Of a DNA stretch of 35,675 nt, positions 31,556 to 35,675 are shown one piece after another. Source of the stretch: Terriglobia bacterium (GTDB taxonomy: Bacteria; Acidobacteriota; Terriglobia; Terriglobales; Acidobacteriaceae); assembly GCA_021325035.1 (NCBI GenBank), contig JAJPHW010000192.1, positions 1 through 35,675 of the forward strand, given 5' to 3'. The position numbers were made by a program, and so were the translations under genes. The notes beneath the pieces are model-generated. The model saw only the letters and a program-made list of their open reading frames with translations, had not been told where the DNA came from and did not search any database. The number at the start of each line of letters is the position of its first letter. The stretch's first letter is position 1.

Positions 31556-34288
31556 CTATTTCGTTCTTCCGCCTTCTACTTTCAGCTGATCTGCAGCCGC
31601 AGCCTGCGCCGCCGCAAGGCGAGCCGTCAACACGCGGAAAGGTGAACAGGAGACATAGTTCAAGCCGATTTGATGGCAGAACTCGACGGACGATGGATCT
31701 CCGCCGTGTTCACCACAGATGCCGACTTTAAGCTTGGGGCGCGTCTTGCGTCCACGATCTGTCGCCATACGAACAAGCTGGCCGACCCCTTCCCGATCAA
31801 GGACGGCAAAGGGATCCTGCTTGAGAATGCCTTCGGCGATATACGTAGGCAGAATTTTGTTTACGTCATCGCGCGAGAAGCCAAACGTAGTCTGCGTCAG
31901 GTCATTGGTGCCAAAAGAGAAGAACTGCGCTTCCTGCGCGATTTCATCCGCAACCAAGGCTGCGCGCGGCAATTCGATCATAGTGCCGACGAGATAATCG
32001 ACCTTCATCCCCTTCTCAGCAAAGACTTCCTCAGCAACACGATTCACGATCGCCGCTTGATTGGCCATCTCCTTCAGTGTGGCGGTGAGTGGAATCATGA
32101 CTTCCGGAAAGACTTTGACTCCATCTTTGGCGACGGCGACCGCAGCTTCAAAAATTGCACGCGCCTGCATCTCGGTGATCTCGGGATAAGTAATTCCGAG
32201 ACGGCATCCGCGATGGCCAAGCATAGGGTTGACTTCGTGCAGTGATTCCACGCGTTGGAGAAGCGTTTTCAACCCTTTGAGCTTCGGAGATTTCGGCTTG
32301 GTGGCTTCGAGTACAGCAATCTCAACCATCAGGTCTTCACGGCGCGGCAAAAATTCGTGCAGCGGCGGATCGAGCGTACGAATCGTGACCGGGAAACCGT
32401 CCATGGCGCGGAAGACGCCGATAAAGTCAGCACGCTGCATTGGTAACAACTTTTTCAGCGCGGCGCGGCGGTCTTTTTCATTTTCAGCGAGAATCATCGT
32501 TCGCATGTGCGGCAAACGATCTTCCGCGAAGAACATATGCTCGGTGCGGCAGAGGCCAATGCCCTCGGCACCGAAGGCACGTGCTTGAATCGCATCGCGA
32601 GGAATGTCGGCGTTAGCGCGAACCCCAAGTTTACGAAATGGTTCGGACCAGCTCATGATCTTGACGAGTTCTGGATCATCGGGCTTCGCCGCCACAGTGC
32701 TCAGGCGGCCCTTGATCACACGGCCAGTCGTACCGTCGAGCGAAATCCAGTCGCCAGCTTTAAAAGTCTGACCTTTCACGCGCATCTGGCGCGACTTTTC
32801 ATCCACCGTGATGTCGCCGGCTCCGGCGACGCAGCATTTCCCCATGCCGCGCGTGACGACAGCGGCGTGGCTCGTCATGCCACCGCGCGAAGTAAGAATG
32901 CCAGCCGCAACTTCCATGCCATGAATGTCTTCTGGTGTGGTTTCAGCCCGAACCAGAATGACGGGGTTCTTGGTCGAGCCGTGCCCCGCCTTTTGGACGG
33001 CTTCGTCGGCAGTGAAAACAATTTGACCCACAGCGGCGCCGGGAGATGCGGGAAGTCCAGTCGCGAGTACTTCTACTTTCGCAGTCTTTTCATCGAGCCG
33101 CGGAACCAGAAAGTCATAAAGCTGGTTTGGTTCGACACGGAAGATCGCCTCTTCTTTGGTGATAAGTCCTTCGTCTACCATTTGAATCGCTACGCGCACG
33201 GCAGCGCGTCCAGTGCGCTTGCCATTGCGGGTTTGCAGCATGTAGAGCTTGCCTTCCTGAATGGTGAACTCGAAATCCTGCATGTCGCGGTAGTGCTTTT
33301 CGAGACGGGTGGTGATGTCACGCAACTGCTGATAGACCGCAGGCATGACTTTTTGCAGTTCGAGAATCGGCACTGGCGTGCGAATGCCGGCGACCACATC
33401 TTCACCCTGCGCATTCATTAGGAACTCGCCGTAAAATTCTTTTTCTCCGGTGGCGGGGTTGCGTGTAAAGCCTACGCCGGTGCCGCTAGTTTCGCCAAGA
33501 TTGCCGAAAACCATGGCTTGCACATTGACGGCTGTCCCAAGTTCTTCAGAGATGTTATTGATGCGGCGGTAGTGCTTGGCGCGGTCGTTCATCCAGGAAC
33601 GGAAAACGGCATCGCGGGCCATGACGAGCTGCTGTTGCGGGTCTTGCGGAAAATCGGCTTTGGTGTACTTCTTGACGACTTTCTTATATTCGGCAATGAC
33701 TTCTTTCAGCGCTTTGGCGTCGAGGTCGGTATCAAGTTTGGCCTTCTTTTGTTTTTTCTTGGCATCGAAGACTTCTTCAAAAGCATGCTTGGGGATTTCT
33801 AGCACGACCGAGCCGAACATCTGAATCAAGCGGCGATAAGAGTCGTACGCGAAACGCGGATTGTCGCTACGCTTGGCCAAGGCTTCGACGCTCTCATCGT
33901 TCAAACCAAGGTTAAGAATGGTATCCATCATGCCGGGCATAGAAAACTTTGCGCCCGAGCGAACGCTAACCAGCAGCGGATTATCGCCCTTACCGAGTTT
34001 TTGGCCCTGCAAATCTTCAAGTTGTTTGAGTGCTGCTTTCATCTCACGGTCAACTTCGTTGGAAACGCCACCGTGCCGCATGTATTCGCGGCAAGCTTCG
34101 GTGGCGATCGTGAATCCGGGAGGGACGGGCAATCCGGCGTTGGTCATTTCGGCGAGGCCCGCGCCTTTGCCGCCGAGATCGTCTTTCATTTTGCCATGGC
34201 CATCGGCCTTGCCGCCGCCGAAGGAATAAACGTATTTGATCGCTGGTTGTTTGCCGGTGTTCAATTCAGGGAGGGTTTCGGTCGCCAT
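31556..34288 (-). CDS. ppdK: Pyruvate, phosphate dikinase
   Basis: A 910-residue enzyme of normal bacterial length that interconverts pyruvate + ATP + Pi and PEP + AMP + PPi. The N-terminal nucleotide-binding domain has GGKGAGLAEMTNAGLPVPPG and VSVRSGAKFSMPGMMDTILN. The swivelling domain has GGMTSHAAVVTRGMGKCCV with phospho-His474. The C-terminal PEP barrel ends with KVGICGEHGGDPSSV (catalytic Cys858) and the GLNYVSCSPFRV closing motif. ATG at 34288 has AAAGGA 6 nt upstream; the ATG next to it at 34291 is too close to that site. The gene lies 16 bp after the stop of glyS on the same strand, so they are probably co-transcribed. Confidence 0.97.
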   Translation of the reverse strand: MATETLPELNTGKQPAIKYVYSFGGGKADGHGKMKDDLGGKGAGLAEMTNAGLPVPPGFTIATEACREYMRHGGVSNEVDREMKAALKQLEDLQGQKLGKGDNPLLVSVRSGAKFSMPGMMDTILNLGLNDESVEALAKRSDNPRFAYDSYRRLIQMFGSVVLEIPKHAFEEVFDAKKKQKKAKLDTDLDAKALKEVIAEYKKVVKKYTKADFPQDPQQQLVMARDAVFRSWMNDRAKHYRRINNISEELGTAVNVQAMVFGNLGETSGTGVGFTRNPATGEKEFYGEFLMNAQGEDVVAGIRTPVPILELQKVMPAVYQQLRDITTRLEKHYRDMQDFEFTIQEGKLYMLQTRNGKRTGRAAVRVAIQMVDEGLITKEEAIFRVEPNQLYDFLVPRLDEKTAKVEVLATGLPASPGAAVGQIVFTADEAVQKAGHGSTKNPVILVRAETTPEDIHGMEVAAGILTSRGGMTSHAAVVTRGMGKCCVAGAGDITVDEKSRQMRVKGQTFKAGDWISLDGTTGRVIKGRLSTVAAKPDDPELVKIMSWSEPFRKLGVRANADIPRDAIQARAFGAEGIGLCRTEHMFFAEDRLPHMRTMILAENEKDRRAALKKLLPMQRADFIGVFRAMDGFPVTIRTLDPPLHEFLPRREDLMVEIAVLEATKPKSPKLKGLKTLLQRVESLHEVNPMLGHRGCRLGITYPEITEMQARAIFEAAVAVAKDGVKVFPEVMIPLTATLKEMANQAAIVNRVAEEVFAEKGMKVDYLVGTMIELPRAALVADEIAQEAQFFSFGTNDLTQTTFGFSRDDVNKILPTYIAEGILKQDPFAVLDREGVGQLVRMATDRGRKTRPKLKVGICGEHGGDPSSVEFCHQIGLNYVSCSPFRVLTARLAAAQAAAADQLKVEGGRTK

Positions 34289-34304
34289 CATTTGTCCTTT
34301 GTAC

Positions 34305-35675
34305 TTAAGATTCCTTGCCATCGGAGACGATTTCGGAGAAGTCCGCGATGGTCGAAAATTGTTTGAGTAGTGTTCGCAGTAGCGCAAGGCGGTTGGCGCG
34401 GATGCGCTCGTCATCCACCATGACCATGACTTTGTCGAAGAAGGCGTCCACCGGTTCCCGCGCGGTGGATAGCGCAAGCAAAGCTTCAGAATAATTTTTC
34501 TGTCCGCGTAATTCTTCGACTCGCGGAACAGTCAAATCCATAAGTGCCGCTAATTGTCTCTCTTCTGTCGCTGAGTCTGGTAATGCTTCAAACTTTGCTG
34601 CTGGCAGAATCTTCTTTTCTCCGGCCTGCCGCAGAATATTGCGAATACGCTTGCAAGCTGCGCCGATGGCCTGGAATTCCGGCATACTGGAGACGTTTTT
34701 AACAGCTTCTGCACGGCGCAGCGCATCGACAACGTCATCATCGCCGACTGCAAGAACGGCGTTTACCACGTCATAGCTGAATCCCTTCACATCTTTAAGA
34801 AAAAACTCGAGCCTCTCGCGGAAGAACGCTTTGGTACCCTCATTAAATTTGTCATCGGCAGAAAATTTCTTTTCTGCATCGGAGCCTTGATAGCGGGCGC
34901 GCGCATCGCGCATTAAATCTGACAAAAGAAAAGGCAGTTTGTAATCGGAAATTGCCTTCACGATGCCATTGGCTTGACGGCGCAAGGCAAACGGATCTTT
35001 CGACCCTGTCGGGTGCAAACCAATCGCGAACATTCCCGCGATGCTGTCCGCTTTGTCCGCAATGGAGAGTACAGCACCTTCGATGGTTCGGGGCGATGAA
35101 TCTTCGATGGACTCGGGCTTGTAGTGATCGTAAATTGCATCGCCGATAGCGAAGCGTGTGGACTCGGGCACATACGGGTCGATTTCCTGAGCGCGGGTAT
35201 AAAGTCCCCCGACGATACCCTGCAACTCGGTAAATTCTTTAACCAGTTCAGTGGTGAGATCGGCCTTGGCCATGTAAGCTGCCTTGTGAACGATGCCCGG
35301 ACGAATTGGAGTTTCATTTTGCCGGACAATTTCCGACAGCCAGCTAGCGGCGCATTGCACGCGAATCGTTTTTTCGTAGTAGCTGCCGAGATCTTTTTGA
35401 AAGGTAACTTTTCTTAGCAGCTGGACGCGGTCGAGCAAAGAAATTTTCTGGTCGGCCTGCCAGAAGAAGCGCGCGTCGTTGAAGCGTGCACGCAAGACAC
35501 GTTCGTGACCGTGCCGAATCACTCCACTGGCATCTCCGTCAGTATTGAGCACAGCAAGGAAGTGAGGGAGCAGTTTGCCATTCGAATCTTCAACGGCAAA
35601 ATATTTTTGATGGTCACGCATGACGGTGACTAGAACTTCTTCGGGCAATGCGAGAAATTCGTGTTCAAAATTGCC
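34305..35675 (-). CDS. glyS: Glycine-tRNA ligase beta subunit (partial, N-terminus outside window)
   Basis: The C-terminal 456 residues of a protein usually near 690-700 residues; the frame is open to the right edge. The visible part has the family motifs LPEEVLVTVMRDHQKYFAVE, FNDARFFWQADQKISLLDRV, KADLTTELVKEFTELQGIVG, GLHPTGSKDPFALRRQANGI and the C-terminal helical tRNA-binding domain. The beta subunit works with GlyQ as an alpha2beta2 glycyl-tRNA synthetase; glyQ would be expected just outside the window. A housekeeping gene here supports the view that this flank is core chromosome. Confidence 0.95.
   Translation of the reverse strand, partial: GNFEHEFLALPEEVLVTVMRDHQKYFAVEDSNGKLLPHFLAVLNTDGDASGVIRHGHERVLRARFNDARFFWQADQKISLLDRVQLLRKVTFQKDLGSYYEKTIRVQCAASWLSEIVRQNETPIRPGIVHKAAYMAKADLTTELVKEFTELQGIVGGLYTRAQEIDPYVPESTRFAIGDAIYDHYKPESIEDSSPRTIEGAVLSIADKADSIAGMFAIGLHPTGSKDPFALRRQANGIVKAISDYKLPFLLSDLMRDARARYQGSDAEKKFSADDKFNEGTKAFFRERLEFFLKDVKGFSYDVVNAVLAVGDDDVVDALRRAEAVKNVSSMPEFQAIGAACKRIRNILRQAGEKKILPAAKFEALPDSATEERQLAALMDLTVPRVEELRGQKNYSEALLALSTAREPVDAFFDKVMVMVDDERIRANRLALLRTLLKQFSTIADFSEIVSDGKES

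Noticed and set aside
32507-33421. 304-residue plus-strand frame within PPDK
   Set aside because: It is antisense to the strongly conserved PPDK coding sequence and has no ribosome site or family resemblance.
1-35675. CRISPR arrays, rRNA genes, insertion sequences, prophage genes
   Set aside because: No regularly spaced direct repeats, rRNA sequence, transposase or phage structural genes were seen.

Overview
The window looks like a chromosome segment of an Acidobacteriota (Terriglobia-type) bacterium. This is inferred from gene content: a very long Oar-like TonB-dependent receptor with an N-terminal carboxypeptidase-regulatory domain, a secreted alpha-galactosidase-like hydrolase, an alkaline-phosphatase/TPR fusion, and PPDK next to glyS. 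No rRNA or marker protein proves the taxon.

Left flank (1-14094). A TonB-dependent receptor (running off the left edge) diverges from a DeoR regulator, which is followed by a PfkB sugar kinase and a secreted GH36/GH27-type glycosidase. Copies of ACGAAAG/CTTTCGT, mostly spaced by exact multiples of 21 bp, lie between receptor and regulator, and one more precedes the kinase. This reads as a sugar uptake and degradation locus with its own regulator. It is followed by a secreted M18 aminopeptidase, the phosphodiesterase/TPR protein, a secreted alpha/beta hydrolase, a histone-H1-like basic/acidic protein and an MFS exporter.

Central region (about 14095-30281). A 35-bp stretch matching the 3' end of tRNA-Glu (one mismatch) lies 8 bp after the MFS gene, and the complete tRNA-Glu lies 16.15 kb away in the same orientation. 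This is the layout expected for a genomic island inserted into the 3' end of tRNA-Glu. No integrase was found. The island holds an RclA/MerA-type flavoprotein reductase, a GlcG/HbpS-like protein, a cupin, three alpha/beta hydrolases (one with an epoxide-hydrolase N-terminal domain), a cytochrome P460-like protein with a CX3CH haem motif, a zinc-less quinone-reductase-like MDR enzyme, an eRF1-like protein, two FixJ-type response regulators, an ECF sigma factor, a small zinc-ribbon protein, a lone sugar-type solute-binding lipoprotein and a FixL-like PAS histidine kinase.

The main discovery is a shared promoter module found eight times, only inside the island. It consists of a 23-24 bp dyad (core GGTATYGSCRATACC), then TCCAA, a -35-like hexamer, exactly 17 bp, and an extended -10 (usually TGG then YYTAAT). 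The eight copies precede eight gene heads, so nearly every island gene can be placed under one control. The FixJ-type regulator encoded in the island is the best candidate activator. The cargo suggests an inducible redox/electrophile detoxification programme; that function is inference.

Right flank (30282-35675). After tRNA-Glu come two conserved proteins of uncertain function (one DUF3291/CrtA-like), a strong terminator between convergent genes, pyruvate phosphate dikinase, and the C-terminal part of glyS (running off the right edge).
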